NCBI GenBank assembly: GCA_050246915.1
Contig: JBFWVD010000010.1
Span: 1-64,000 of the forward strand
From: JBFWVD01 sp050246915
GTDB lineage: Bacteria; Actinomycetota; Acidimicrobiia; Acidimicrobiales; Ilumatobacteraceae
Reading direction: 5' to 3'
Length of the DNA stretch: 64,000 nt
Below, one piece after another: positions 26,001-32,892 of the stretch. Within the stretch, counting starts at the first letter, position 1, and each line of letters begins with the position of its first letter. Below the pieces are notes generated by a model that saw only the letters and a program-made list of their open reading frames with translations, did no database searches and had not been told where the DNA came from. A program made the position numbers and the translations under genes.

Positions 26001-27059
26001 GGCCGTCTGGGCTCCGGTGGTCGCGGGGGTACCGCCCACCGTCGTCCAGGCCATCGTGTTCTCTCGAAGGGCGATGCCGGCGCGGTAGATGATCTGCACG
26101 GTCGGGGTGGAGGGGCTCGAATCGGCGGCGAGGTTGCCGAGGGTCCATGTCACCTTGGTGTAGACCCCGGTGGTCAACGGTCCGGCCCCGTCGGGGTCGG
26201 TGTTCACCGTGTCAACCGAAGTTGGCGCGATGCACGACGGCACGTCCGGAGTGGAGGTGAGCGATGCAGCAGAAGGGTATTCGACGGTGTTGGAGGGGTT
26301 CGTCGGAGCGTCGGTGGTGTTGTCGGAGGTACCACAACCGAGGAACTCGAGAACCGCTGGCAAGTAGTCGATCACGGTCACGCCATTGGTGGCAGCCTTG
26401 GCATTGTTGGTGACGTCCAAGGAGTACGTCGTGGTGTGCGCGTGCACCCCACGCAAGATCTCCCCCTCGGGGCTGGGTTCCGACTTCTCGATGTCGAGAG
26501 CGACGATGCGCGTCGTGGCCGTGACACCGGTGGCTGATCCGGTCTGTCCGCCGGTGAGGGCACCGGTGGTGGCGTTGAAGGTGGGGACCGTTCGCGGATC
26601 GCTGTTGACGTAGGCGTTGAACGTGGTGATCACGTCGGTGTTGACGGGGTTGGTCGTGCCGTTGGTGACAGCGTCGAACGCCAGGGCACCCGAGGAGTTG
26701 GCGAGCACGTCGGCCACGTTGACGAAGAGCAACGTGGTCTGGTTGGCCGCGGGCTGGTTGGCGATGATGGTGGGATCGCCGGCGGATCCGGCGGTGCCGG
26801 CCACGTAGCTCACACCCGCCGGGAGCACGACTCGGAACGACAGGTTGTAGCCGTTGGTGCCGGTCGGGTTGGTGACGTTGGCCGCGTAGGAGATCGTCGA
26901 GTTGTTGTTGCCGACCAGGACGCGAGCGGGAGCAGAGGCCGTCATGGCGATGTTGGGTGTGCCGGCGGCGAGGGCCACCTCGGACATCACGAAGGGCAGG
27001 ATGGTGGCGACGAGAGCGAGCGCGACCACGGCTCGGGCGAGGGTTCGGCTTTGGAACAC
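20004..27059 (-). CDS. Giant LPXTG-anchored surface protein with DUF11 and SdrD B-type repeats
   Basis: 2351 residues from a GTG start. A Sec signal peptide (hydrophobic stretch ALVATILPFVMS ending near AAG, ~33) precedes about ten immunoglobulin-like DUF11 / conserved-repeat domains (to ~1500), recognised by recurring D-x-x-P-x-G-x-x-F and TNTA-like strands. Then come six SdrD B-type domains of ~110 residues, each opening with GD-x-V-W-x-D-x-(D/N)-x-DG and SGEPGI, i.e. Ca-binding-like loops. One more DUF11 domain follows, then LPLTG (~2319), a hydrophobic helix and ARRRR: a sortase sorting signal. It is probably a long wall-attached stalk for adhesion. No sortase gene is in the window. Confidence 0.92.
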   Translation of the reverse strand: MFQSRTLARAVVALALVATILPFVMSEVALAAGTPNIAMTASAPARVLVGNNNSTISYAANVTNPTGTNGYNLSFRVVLPAGVSYVAGTAGSAGDPTIIANQPAANQTTLLFVNVADVLANSSGALAFDAVTNGTTNPVNTDVITTFNAYVNSDPRTVPTFNATTGALTGGQTGSATGVTATTRIVALDIEKSEPSPEGEILRGVHAHTTTYSLDVTNNAKAATNGVTVIDYLPAVLEFLGCGTSDNTTDAPTNPSNTVEYPSAASLTSTPDVPSCIAPTSVDTVNTDPDGAGPLTTGVYTKVTWTLGNLAADSSPSTPTVQIIYRAGIALRENTMAWTTVGGTPATTGAQTANLDNNSGPETTDEQLIRNWASAAGTYTGTVKAATSTATSDDDVLDRTAEDVRQLKTASTSTITQGGTTTWTITVQTGEYRSGQNIIVTDPVPDGLDVTSTSGPTGSATHPAPVTTTDLTWPAFDLGVSSIAVLTVDTTTRDTYRGSGLPVLGRDEWENTTALTGTAPRVIDDVANSLPANPAIVDASAAGQSADPISITKEVSVPGAAGTILLDCASGSLTWASADDAATAPSSYRPGDRVCYRLTVDYPSNLDFRDSTVLDFIPPGSTYEAVWGGANGETAAHTAGSVTLTDGGGGSLTSADNALLWTLPPYVDATPGAKRFQVVFSVLTVTAPSQSAAAVAVNNLMKVSTKNTAGSAVSLRDSAIHKQVEPRLTLSKSATPTSGVVANSTVNYTVGVTNTAATPDAGGYATALDATVWDVLPTQIDCSMVTAISGSGSCNTTPNPDRLEWSIGSIAAGATTNLTYTVTVPVGIGASETLTNTAGVRDYFGGTNVDSNTDTIPDRVRYIPVSNIDSTLTGNTVLAKASANVTTAGVTLTKTAVTSVNATGNNTASQATIGEYVDYTVTATIPAGTELYNSPTLTDTFPTGFSYQSSPAPVATLVNSANPGGTPLSVTIAGDSRSWTVALPDTDVLSGTQYDNAPSSGADTVTVTFRLLVDDLTGAGGNNRSTVRTNNVSLPWNDSVGTTHTANASHVTTIVEPNITLTKVADKATANPGDTVTYTINATNPTAPGNVSTAHDTVIVDLLPLGITPALPIANSGVWNSGARTITWPAIDIAPGAAAVVRTYDVTIDNPATGGGTFINAVIADATSLSGTVTGERTTYHASASASVNAPAVLVSKSASPTALTIGEDITWTVSVVIPANVQVFDALVDDALPAGLTFQSYGTPVCVGGCGLTATGLTASGQNIGWHLGDISATGTARTLDLPVVTRVADVVGNTGSTVVTNNVLVHWNLTNVQSSAPTLGSLPTYTNATPIASATVNLDEPTLRIDKDVTNVAGCDTTAGNTADADACSTTASGTKSFRLVVSNVGDATAYGAVVNDLPPAGFSNVVVTTPLPGGVTEADGWTVGDPDLSFTIASIAPSATVTITYTATIATSPVLANASTLVNTASIPSYTGVSGGTAPRYRVYNNVTPDTVTLTMATPSLGDRVWFDIDADGIDDSGEPGVAGMTVTLLWGGIDGNLSTTVDNVTYTTTTDATGAYSFALPGFGAGQNYQVSITPPSGMTTTFDRNGATNGLGTATLAVTTNTNVTDADFGLTGTGSIGDRVWLDGDSDTVQDSGEVGIPGIAVSLVWGGVDADLATAGDNVTFATTTGADGVWGVSHLPAGPYRASVTVTGMTQTFDLDGLGTADQATTSLTAGQNRVDVDFGYNAAASMGDLVWLDRDGDGVADPDEPGIVAVPVSALWAGPDGNLATTADNLTFTTTTDGNGQWSLTGLPPGTYRVTTTPGALTPTFDLDGTGTANQAAATLTSGQHRTDVDFGYRGTATLGDLVWQDSNRDGAFNGGEHGIEAVSVRATWAGLDNVLGNADDVVIGTIDTSAIGAYQFTNLPSGSYRVDLISGTYPASAQQTYDLDGISSAATAVVVVPDATVVSTADFGMFLAGSIGDLVWVDLDHDGVADSGEPPIPNVTVTLRHAGNDGVLNTGDDSVASTTTSAAGIYVFDDVAIGNFVVTVDATTIPAGLSPVSDLDGTATGHTASGPLATGETKRDVDFGYGGTACVSRTIFEDRNGNGVRDSGEPGINGVTVRATWAGLDGVLGNSDDLTLSDVTDADGTYQICGLPAGVIMLSVDVSTVPGLVNTSDPDRVNNATTQLTVVMGDNVTNIDFGFQAQADLAIAKTAVGAFTSGGQAQYSLRVTNAGPSTPNVLTVTDDLPAGLTFISGTGDGFTCTAAAQLVSCVRSTSLAVRSTATITLTVAVATTGEISNTARVSSPMLDPRVGDNTSTANVSAVSAAGTGRLPLTGTEISDLLVLAGALLCTGGLLIAARRRR
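22422..22437 (+). repeat. Dispersed 16-bp motif, copy 8 (full palindromic arms)
   Basis: GTCAAC-TGTT-GTTGAC in the surface-protein gene; both half-sites are complete and the coding strand reads S-T-T-V-D. Confidence 0.65.
26211..26226 (+). repeat. Dispersed 16-bp motif, copy 9
   Basis: GTCAAC-CGAA-GTTGGC in the surface-protein gene; coding strand P-T-S-V-D. Confidence 0.6.
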
Positions 27060-27175
27060 GAACTTTCATCGGCTGGTGGACGCAGGCCGTGGATCTAGAC
27101 ACACGTCTTATTTGCCGTGATCACGAGCTCGAGCCCAGCTTGACTCTCGGCAGCGTCCCAGGCACGGTTGTTGCG

Positions 27176-28432
27176 ATGGTCGAACCAGGGGGCCGAGGTG
27201 ACCACTCCACGGCGAGTGGTGACACCTTCCGTTCGTTGCGGGTGCGGAACTTCCGGTTGTTCTTCCTCGGGCAGTCGGTGTCGCAGGTGGGCAACTGGCT
27301 GACGATCGTCGCCCAGGTGCTCCTGGTGCTGAAGCTGACCGACAGCGGCGTCGCCGTGGGTGTGCTTGCAGCCTTCCAATACGTCCCGGTGTTGGCGCTG
27401 GGCGCCTGGGCCGGAGTGGTGGCAGATCGGTTCGACAAACGTCGGCTGCTCATCGCGGTGCAGTCAACGGGGATGGTCCAGTCGTTCGCGCTGGCCGCCA
27501 TCGCCGCCGCCGAACGTCCATCGGTGTGGCTCATCTACATCGTCGCGGCCATCGGCGGGGTCGCTACCGCGTTCGACAATCCCACGCGCCGATCTCTGGT
27601 GGTGGAGATGGTGCCCGAGAGGGACATGGCCAATGCCGCGAGCTTGAACACAGCGATGATGACCGGGTCGCGCATCTTCGGACCTGCGCTCGCGGGGTTG
27701 CTGATCACGACGGTCGGATTCGCCTGGTGCTTCACCATCGACGCCATCTCCTACGGCGCAGTGCTGCTCGGATTGTGGCGCATGGACCCTGAGGCGATCC
27801 GGCGATCGCCGGTCGTTGCTCGCGCCAAAGGTCAAGTGCGAGAAGGACTTCGCTATGCCCGTTCCGAACCCGAGATCTGGGTGACGCTGGTGATGATGTT
27901 GCTCATCGGGACGTTCACCTTCAACTTCAACACGGTGCTCCCCTTGTTGGTGAAGCGGAGCTTCGGTCGCAGCGACACCGCCTTCACCATCGTCATGTCC
28001 ATCACCAGCGTCGGGTCGGTCATCGGTGCGCTGCTCACCGCGCGCCGCCACGTCGTGCGTCTCGAGCAGGTGGTGAGCGGGGCCTTGCTGTTCGGCGTCA
28101 TGATGACGGCGTTGGCAGCGGCGCCGAGCTTCGCGCTCGCACTTCCCATCGGCGTCGGCGTCGGCTTGGGCAGCACCACGTTCATGGCCCGCGCCACCGC
28201 ACTGGTGCAACAACGCGCCGATCCCGTCATGCGCGGTCGCGTGCTGGCCATGCAGTCGCTGGTGTTCCTCGGCACGACTCCGGTCGGGGCGCCGATCGTC
28301 GGGTCGGTCTCGGAGGCGTTCGGCGCTCGCTACGGCGTGCTCATCGGTGCTGCTGCGGCGTTGATCGCGGCAGCGTGGGGATGGTCGGCGGCGGCCAGGA
28401 TCACTGCTGGCGCAGCAACATCTCCTGGGTGA
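27176..28432 (+). CDS. MFS exporter of the EntS/MFS_3 type
   Basis: 418 residues, twelve predicted membrane helices. The N-terminal RVRNFRLFFLGQSVSQVGNWL and GAWAGVVADRFDKRRLLI loop (the MFS motif A equivalent) are characteristic of the MFS_3/enterobactin-exporter-like family. It presumably exports a small hydrophobic or siderophore-like compound; no biosynthetic cluster adjoins, so the substrate is unknown. ATG at 27176 was chosen because the preceding frame is not MFS-like. The 3' end overlaps the converging thioesterase gene by 32 bases. Confidence 0.85.
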   Translation: MVEPGGRGDHSTASGDTFRSLRVRNFRLFFLGQSVSQVGNWLTIVAQVLLVLKLTDSGVAVGVLAAFQYVPVLALGAWAGVVADRFDKRRLLIAVQSTGMVQSFALAAIAAAERPSVWLIYIVAAIGGVATAFDNPTRRSLVVEMVPERDMANAASLNTAMMTGSRIFGPALAGLLITTVGFAWCFTIDAISYGAVLLGLWRMDPEAIRRSPVVARAKGQVREGLRYARSEPEIWVTLVMMLLIGTFTFNFNTVLPLLVKRSFGRSDTAFTIVMSITSVGSVIGALLTARRHVVRLEQVVSGALLFGVMMTALAAAPSFALALPIGVGVGLGSTTFMARATALVQQRADPVMRGRVLAMQSLVFLGTTPVGAPIVGSVSEAFGARYGVLIGAAAALIAAAWGWSAAARITAGAATSPG

Positions 28433-29210
28433 ACATCGCCGCCAGGCGGCCGGAGCGATCGTGCACCGCTCCTTGGTACAGCCCGCGGCTCGCCCCCACC
28501 TTGAGAGGGACACAGTCGAACAGCAGCCAGTCGGTGGGATCGACCTGATCGTGGAACCACACCGAGTGATCGAGGCTCGGACCGTACAAGGGCATGCCCA
28601 GATGGTGCACTGCGCCGAACCCGCTGCCGAAGTCGGACATGAAGGTGATCATGCACGCGTCGAGCACCGGGGTTCGGTCGTAGGGGACGACCACGCGGCA
28701 CCACATGGTGTCGATCGGGTACTCACCGCTTCCGCCGCAGGGCACCTCGCCAGTGGTGATGTACATGTCGCAGGATCGGTGCTTGTCGCTCAGATCACTG
28801 CGGAGCAACACCTCGGGCATGGGAACGTCGGCACGCATCGCGACCGTGTACTGCGCTCCCGGCTCGGGCACATGGAACGAAGCACTCATCTCGAAGATCA
28901 CTTCGCCGCCCTGGATGGCCGCGACGCGGCGAGCCGAGAACGAGCGACCATCTCGATCGCGATCGACGCTGAACAGCACCGGTCGATTGAGATCGCCGGG
29001 GCGCAGGAAGTAGCCGTGCAAGGAGTGGGGGAGCCGATCGTCGGTCACCGTCTTCGACGCGGCAAGCAAGGCCTGGGCCGCGACCTGGCCGCCGTAGATG
29101 TGGGGACGGGAGCCCGGTGGGACCTCGTTGATGCCCCGATAGAGATCCCGATCGAGCAGTTCGAGCTCGAGCCAACCCAAAGGATCATCGGAGAACGGTT
29201 GCATCACCAC
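28401..29210 (-). CDS. tesB: Acyl-CoA thioesterase II (TesB-like)
   Basis: 269 residues, double hotdog. Diagnostic segments: IYGGQVAAQALLAASKTV (~40), HGYFLRPGDLNRPVLFSVD (~65), RRVAAIQGGEVIFEMSASFH (~95) and the active-site SLDHSVWFHD (~230) holding the catalytic Asp. It hydrolyses medium- and long-chain acyl-CoAs to free acids and CoA. First gene of the lipid catabolism stretch; it diverges from the LLM oxidoreductase at 29271 by 60 bases. Confidence 0.92.
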   Translation of the reverse strand: MVMQPFSDDPLGWLELELLDRDLYRGINEVPPGSRPHIYGGQVAAQALLAASKTVTDDRLPHSLHGYFLRPGDLNRPVLFSVDRDRDGRSFSARRVAAIQGGEVIFEMSASFHVPEPGAQYTVAMRADVPMPEVLLRSDLSDKHRSCDMYITTGEVPCGGSGEYPIDTMWCRVVVPYDRTPVLDACMITFMSDFGSGFGAVHHLGMPLYGPSLDHSVWFHDQVDPTDWLLFDCVPLKVGASRGLYQGAVHDRSGRLAAMFTQEMLLRQQ

Positions 29211-29270
29211 AGGAAGCTACTGGCCGAGGCCAACGGGGCGCCCCTGCGCCGGGCGTGACAGCATGCACAC

Positions 29271-30158
29271 ATGAAGGTGCGCTTCGCTGTGAGTCCAGGG
29301 GGCAATGTCTTCGACGCCGGCGAGTTCGTCTCGTTCGTGGCGACGTTGGAGCGCAAGGGTTTCGACGGAATGTGGCTCTCGGACGTGCCGCTCGGTCACA
29401 CCGTCGACCCCATCGTCGGGCTCAGCTATGCCGCGGCCATGACCACCAAGCTCAAGCTGGGGGCCAACGTGGTGCCCATCGGCCGCAGCCCCATCACCTT
29501 GGCCAAGGAGCTGGCCCAGGCCGATCGGTTGTCCGGGGGGCGAGTGCTGCTCACGTTCGTGCCCGGCGTCGATGAGCCCGGTGAGCGTGCCGGACTCGGC
29601 ATCGGTAGTGGCGATCGTCCGGGTGCGCTGGACGAGGCCATCGTGGTGTGTCGGAAGTTCTGGTCTGGCGAGCCGGTGGAGCACGTGAGCGAGCGCTACA
29701 GCTACTCCGGTCAACGCATGTTGCCCACACCGCTGCAGGCCCCGCTCGAGGTTTGGCTTGGCGGCAAGGGACCGGCCGCGTTGCGTCGAGTCGGACGCTT
29801 GTCCGACGGATGGCTCGGTGCCGGGGTTTCGCCGCGCGATTGCGTGGGCGCGTGCGCTCGCATCAACGAAGCCGCTGCCGCTGCCGGGCGCTCGATCGAT
29901 CCCGAGCACTTCGGTATGAGCATCCCGTACGCCCGATCGAACCCGTCCGATGCCACCATCGCCCGGATCCTGGATCGCTCTCCGGGGAATGTCATCAGCG
30001 ATCTGCTCCCCGTCGGTCCGGAGCAGCTGCGCGATCTGGTCGGCCGCTACCTCGAGTCGGGGGTCAGCAAGTTCGTGGTCCGCTCCGTCGGACAGATCGG
30101 CGATTGGGAAGAAGAACTCAGCCACCTGGCCGAGATCGTGCTGCCGCTGCAGACCTGA
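29271..30158 (+). CDS. LLM-class F420-dependent oxidoreductase
   Basis: 295 residues, luciferase-like barrel. Seen: MKVRFAVSPGG opening strand, ERKGFDGMWLSDVPLGH, LKLGANVVPIGRSPITLAKELAQADRLSGGRV (split across ~60-90) and VWLGGKGPAALRRVGRLSDGWL. This is the mycobacterial-type F420 family, which reduces or oxidises unknown substrates in lipid or secondary metabolism. Neighbouring genes suggest an acyl or steroid-type substrate (inference). Confidence 0.85.
   Translation: MKVRFAVSPGGNVFDAGEFVSFVATLERKGFDGMWLSDVPLGHTVDPIVGLSYAAAMTTKLKLGANVVPIGRSPITLAKELAQADRLSGGRVLLTFVPGVDEPGERAGLGIGSGDRPGALDEAIVVCRKFWSGEPVEHVSERYSYSGQRMLPTPLQAPLEVWLGGKGPAALRRVGRLSDGWLGAGVSPRDCVGACARINEAAAAAGRSIDPEHFGMSIPYARSNPSDATIARILDRSPGNVISDLLPVGPEQLRDLVGRYLESGVSKFVVRSVGQIGDWEEELSHLAEIVLPLQT
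29710..29725 (+). repeat. Dispersed 16-bp motif, copy 10
   Basis: GTCAAC-GCAT-GTTGCC in the LLM oxidoreductase gene (codons G-Q-R-M-L-P). Confidence 0.55.
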
Positions 30159-30173
30159 GCAATTCGAGTTGAC
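30158..30173 (-). repeat. Dispersed 16-bp motif, copy 11 (at stop codon, intergenic)
   Basis: Minus-strand reading GTCAAC-TCGA-ATTGCT, starting at the last base of the LLM gene's TGA stop codon and otherwise in the 54-base gap before the SDR gene. Confidence 0.6.
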
Positions 30174-30212
30174 ACCTCTCGCCCCTCCAAGGTCGGCAAC
30201 GCTCGCTGGGGA

Positions 30213-31091
30213 TCAGTCCTTCGGAGCGCGCTGCGCGGCGATGATGTCGCGCGGCGGGGTGTACGGCTCGGTGGCGAACCCGTAGCGGCGCAGCCAGTTG
30301 GCACCGTCGACCACCAGCGTGTGGCCCGTGATGTAGGAGGCGTACGGCGAGCACAAGAAGGTGGCAGCCCAGCCCATCTCGCGGACCTCGCCGGTGCGTC
30401 CCGCGGGGATCTGCACCTTGCGGGCCGCCGATTCCTTCTGACGGCCCGCGCCCCAATGGGCGTCTTGATCGTCGTGGGGAAACATGCCCGGTGCGATGCC
30501 GTTGACCCGGATGCCATCGCCGGCCCACTCCACGGCAAGGGACTGGGTGAGGTTCACCACACCGGCCTTGGCTGCTGCGGAGTGCGACGCTCCGGGCCCG
30601 CCGGTCCACGCGTACGTGGCGGCGATGTTGACGATGGCGCCGTCGCCATTGCGAGCCAAGCAGCGGCGGGCCAGCTCGGTGGAGCAGAAGAACGTCCCGT
30701 CGAGCACGATCTGCGTCACGGCGCGCCAGGCGTTGGGGCTCATGTCCTCAGCGGCGACGGCGAAGTTGCCGGCCGCGTTGTTGACCAGATAGCTCACCGG
30801 TCCGAGAGCACCTTCGATGGCGTCGAACGCCGCGGTGATCTGCGCGACGTCGCGGATGTCGGCGGCCACGGCGAAGGCCTTGGCGCCGAGTGCTTCCACC
30901 GCAGCCACGCCGGCCTCTCGGTGTTCGGGTTTGCGGCTCACGATGCCCACGGCACAGCCCAGTCGCGCGAACTCCAGCGCGATGCCCTTGCCGATGCCGG
31001 TACCGCCTCCGGTGACGATGACGACGCGGCCGTCGAAGGTGCCCGACGGAAGGGCCGATGATCCGAGGGGTGGGGGTGTGGGAAGCGGCAT
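30213..31091 (-). CDS. SDR family oxidoreductase, 2,4-dienoyl-CoA reductase-like
   Basis: 292 residues, Rossmann fold. NADP-binding TGGGTGIGKGIA (~27), NNAAG motif LVNNAAGNFA (~105), and IVNIAATYAWTGGPG. Where classical SDRs have YxxxK this protein has SHSAAAK, as in peroxisomal/mitochondrial dienoyl-CoA reductases, where Ser replaces Tyr. That supports reduction of 2,4-dienoyl-CoA during breakdown of unsaturated fatty acids. The ATG at 31091 begins MPLPTPPPLG, a Pro-rich leader before the fold. Confidence 0.87.
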   Translation of the reverse strand: MPLPTPPPLGSSALPSGTFDGRVVIVTGGGTGIGKGIALEFARLGCAVGIVSRKPEHREAGVAAVEALGAKAFAVAADIRDVAQITAAFDAIEGALGPVSYLVNNAAGNFAVAAEDMSPNAWRAVTQIVLDGTFFCSTELARRCLARNGDGAIVNIAATYAWTGGPGASHSAAAKAGVVNLTQSLAVEWAGDGIRVNGIAPGMFPHDDQDAHWGAGRQKESAARKVQIPAGRTGEVREMGWAATFLCSPYASYITGHTLVVDGANWLRRYGFATEPYTPPRDIIAAQRAPKD

Positions 31092-31241
31092 GTCTCTCCT
31101 CGATGGCTTGGCCGTGCGCGGGCGCCGCTGCATCGTAGGGCTCGCTCCGCGTCGCCCGACGCGTGCGCTCCGGGTCACGCGATGCCCGGAGATGTGGTCA
31201 GCACACCGGGCGGGAGTGAACCACCGATCTACGATCGTTCG

Positions 31242-32069
31242 ATGGGGCAGTTCGACGATGAGACAACGGTGCGCCTCGTCGCTGGTGCTACGGACGATGG
31301 TGTCCGACGATGGTCGACCCAGGTGCACGAGCACTGGAGCATCGGTGAGAACCCCAACGGTGGCTACGCCATGATCCCTCTGCTGCGAGCAATGGGTGCC
31401 TTGGTCGATCATCCCGATCCGCTGTCGGTGACAGCGCACTTCCTGCGGCCGGCGGTGGCACGGACCGATGCGGGTATCGAGGCGCGTGTGTTGCGATCGG
31501 GTCGCAGCAGCGCCAATGCGTCGGCGACGTCCACCCAAGGCGGCAAGGAACGCATCGTGATCTCGGCAGTGTTCGGTGACCTGTCGAGCGATGGTCGGGC
31601 GGAGAGCCGCACGGCTGATTGGGACTACGCACCCGAGATGCCATCGGGGCCGGGGCCGGAAGAATGCGTGGATCGAAGGGCCATGGTGCAGGGCATCGAA
31701 CTGCCCATCTTGTCCCGCCTCGATGTGCGCATCCCGCCCGGCCAACTCGGCGACTCGATCGGCGGTCCGCCGATTGTCGACGGTTGGATCCGCTTCCGGG
31801 ATGGCACGCCCCCGTCGGTGTTGGCATTGGTGCTGTTCGCCGACGCATTCCCTCCAGCCATGATCCCCAAGCTGGGCGAGGTCGGTTGGGTGCCCACGAT
31901 GGAACTGACCGTGCATCTCAGGCGGCGACCGGTGGATGGCTGGATTCGGGGTCGGTTCGAGTGCGACGACCTACAAGGCGGCTTGATGATCGAGACCGGC
32001 ACGCTGTGGGATGCGTCGGGCGCCGTGGTGGCCCGCAGTCGTCAACTCGGATTGCTCATGACCGGCTGA
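31242..32069 (+). CDS. TesB-like acyl-CoA thioesterase, second copy
   Basis: 275 residues, tandem hotdog fold recognisable from SIGENPNGGYAMIPLLRAM (~33), VTAHFLRPAVAR (~60), and the second-half segments PSVLALVLFADAFPPA and MELTVHLRRRP. Shorter and diverged relative to the enzyme at 28401, so its chain-length preference is unknown. It is divergent from the SDR gene and its 3' end overlaps the converging lactonase gene by 14 bases. Confidence 0.75.
   Translation: MGQFDDETTVRLVAGATDDGVRRWSTQVHEHWSIGENPNGGYAMIPLLRAMGALVDHPDPLSVTAHFLRPAVARTDAGIEARVLRSGRSSANASATSTQGGKERIVISAVFGDLSSDGRAESRTADWDYAPEMPSGPGPEECVDRRAMVQGIELPILSRLDVRIPPGQLGDSIGGPPIVDGWIRFRDGTPPSVLALVLFADAFPPAMIPKLGEVGWVPTMELTVHLRRRPVDGWIRGRFECDDLQGGLMIETGTLWDASGAVVARSRQLGLLMTG
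32041..32056 (+). repeat. Dispersed 16-bp motif, copy 12
   Basis: GTCAAC-TCGG-ATTGCT at the 3' end of the thioesterase gene (codons R-Q-L-G-L-L), abutting the stop of the converging gene. Confidence 0.55.
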
Positions 32070-32892
32070 GAGCAGGCACCTCGACCCGGATCGACTCGAG
32101 TCGGGCCGTGGTGACGCGCCCGGCGAACTTGGCGGTGGTGATGAACAAGGTGCGGCCGTCGTCACCGCCGAGCGCACACGACACAGCGTTCCACTCCGGT
32201 CGCAACGTGACCCGATCGGTGATCTGCCCGCCCGCTTCGACCCGGACGATGCTGTCGCTGTGGCCGAGTGCCACCCACAGCGCGCCGCCGGCGTCGAGGC
32301 TCACTCCGTCGGGCACGCCGGGTACCTCGGCCCAGACACGTCGATTCGCCAGTGTCCCGTCGTCGGCGATGTCGAACGCGGTGATCGTGTTGGCGTAGCT
32401 CTCGGCCACCAGCAAGCAGCCATCAGCGGTGATGGCCATGCCGTTGGGGAACGCCAGGTCCTCGGCCACGACGCGCGCGTTCCCCTCGGCGGTCACCAGG
32501 ACCAGGTTGCCCGGGGCCACCGGGGCCTTGGCGAACAGATCGTAGCCGAAGCTCCCCACATAGGCCCGGCCGAGGCGGTCGACGATCATGTCGTTGGTGC
32601 CACCGATGGTGAGATCCACCAGATCGGCGTGAACGGCCAGTGTCTCGCCGCGCAGCAGCCGTCGATGCAGCAACGACACGATGAGCACGTCACCGGTGGG
32701 CAGGAACCCGAGGCCACTGGGTTGATCATCGAGCTCGGCCACCGCCGACAGCTCACCAGCGTCATAGGTGAGGACTTGATGGCGATGCAGATCGGAGAGC
32801 CACAGCTTGCCGTCGTGCCATCGCGGTCCCTCGAGAAATCCTCGATCATCGAGCAGCACCTGGGTCGATGGCGACGCCGCGCTGGTACTCAT
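32056..32892 (-). CDS. SMP-30/gluconolactonase-like six-bladed propeller
   Basis: 278 residues. Metal-ligand segments of the SMP-30/regucalcin family are seen: GFLEGPRWHDGKLWLSDL with Glu and Trp (~18-35), the Asn in AFPNGMAITADGCLLVAES (~150) and the Asp in VPDGVSLDAGGALW (~200). Such enzymes hydrolyse sugar or other lactones; in this context a lactone from an alicyclic or steroid-like substrate is conceivable (inference). Its ATG overlaps the stop of the upstream acyl-CoA dehydrogenase gene (ATGA), so the two are coupled. Confidence 0.85.
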   Translation of the reverse strand: MSTSAASPSTQVLLDDRGFLEGPRWHDGKLWLSDLHRHQVLTYDAGELSAVAELDDQPSGLGFLPTGDVLIVSLLHRRLLRGETLAVHADLVDLTIGGTNDMIVDRLGRAYVGSFGYDLFAKAPVAPGNLVLVTAEGNARVVAEDLAFPNGMAITADGCLLVAESYANTITAFDIADDGTLANRRVWAEVPGVPDGVSLDAGGALWVALGHSDSIVRVEAGGQITDRVTLRPEWNAVSCALGGDDGRTLFITTAKFAGRVTTARLESIRVEVPALSRS

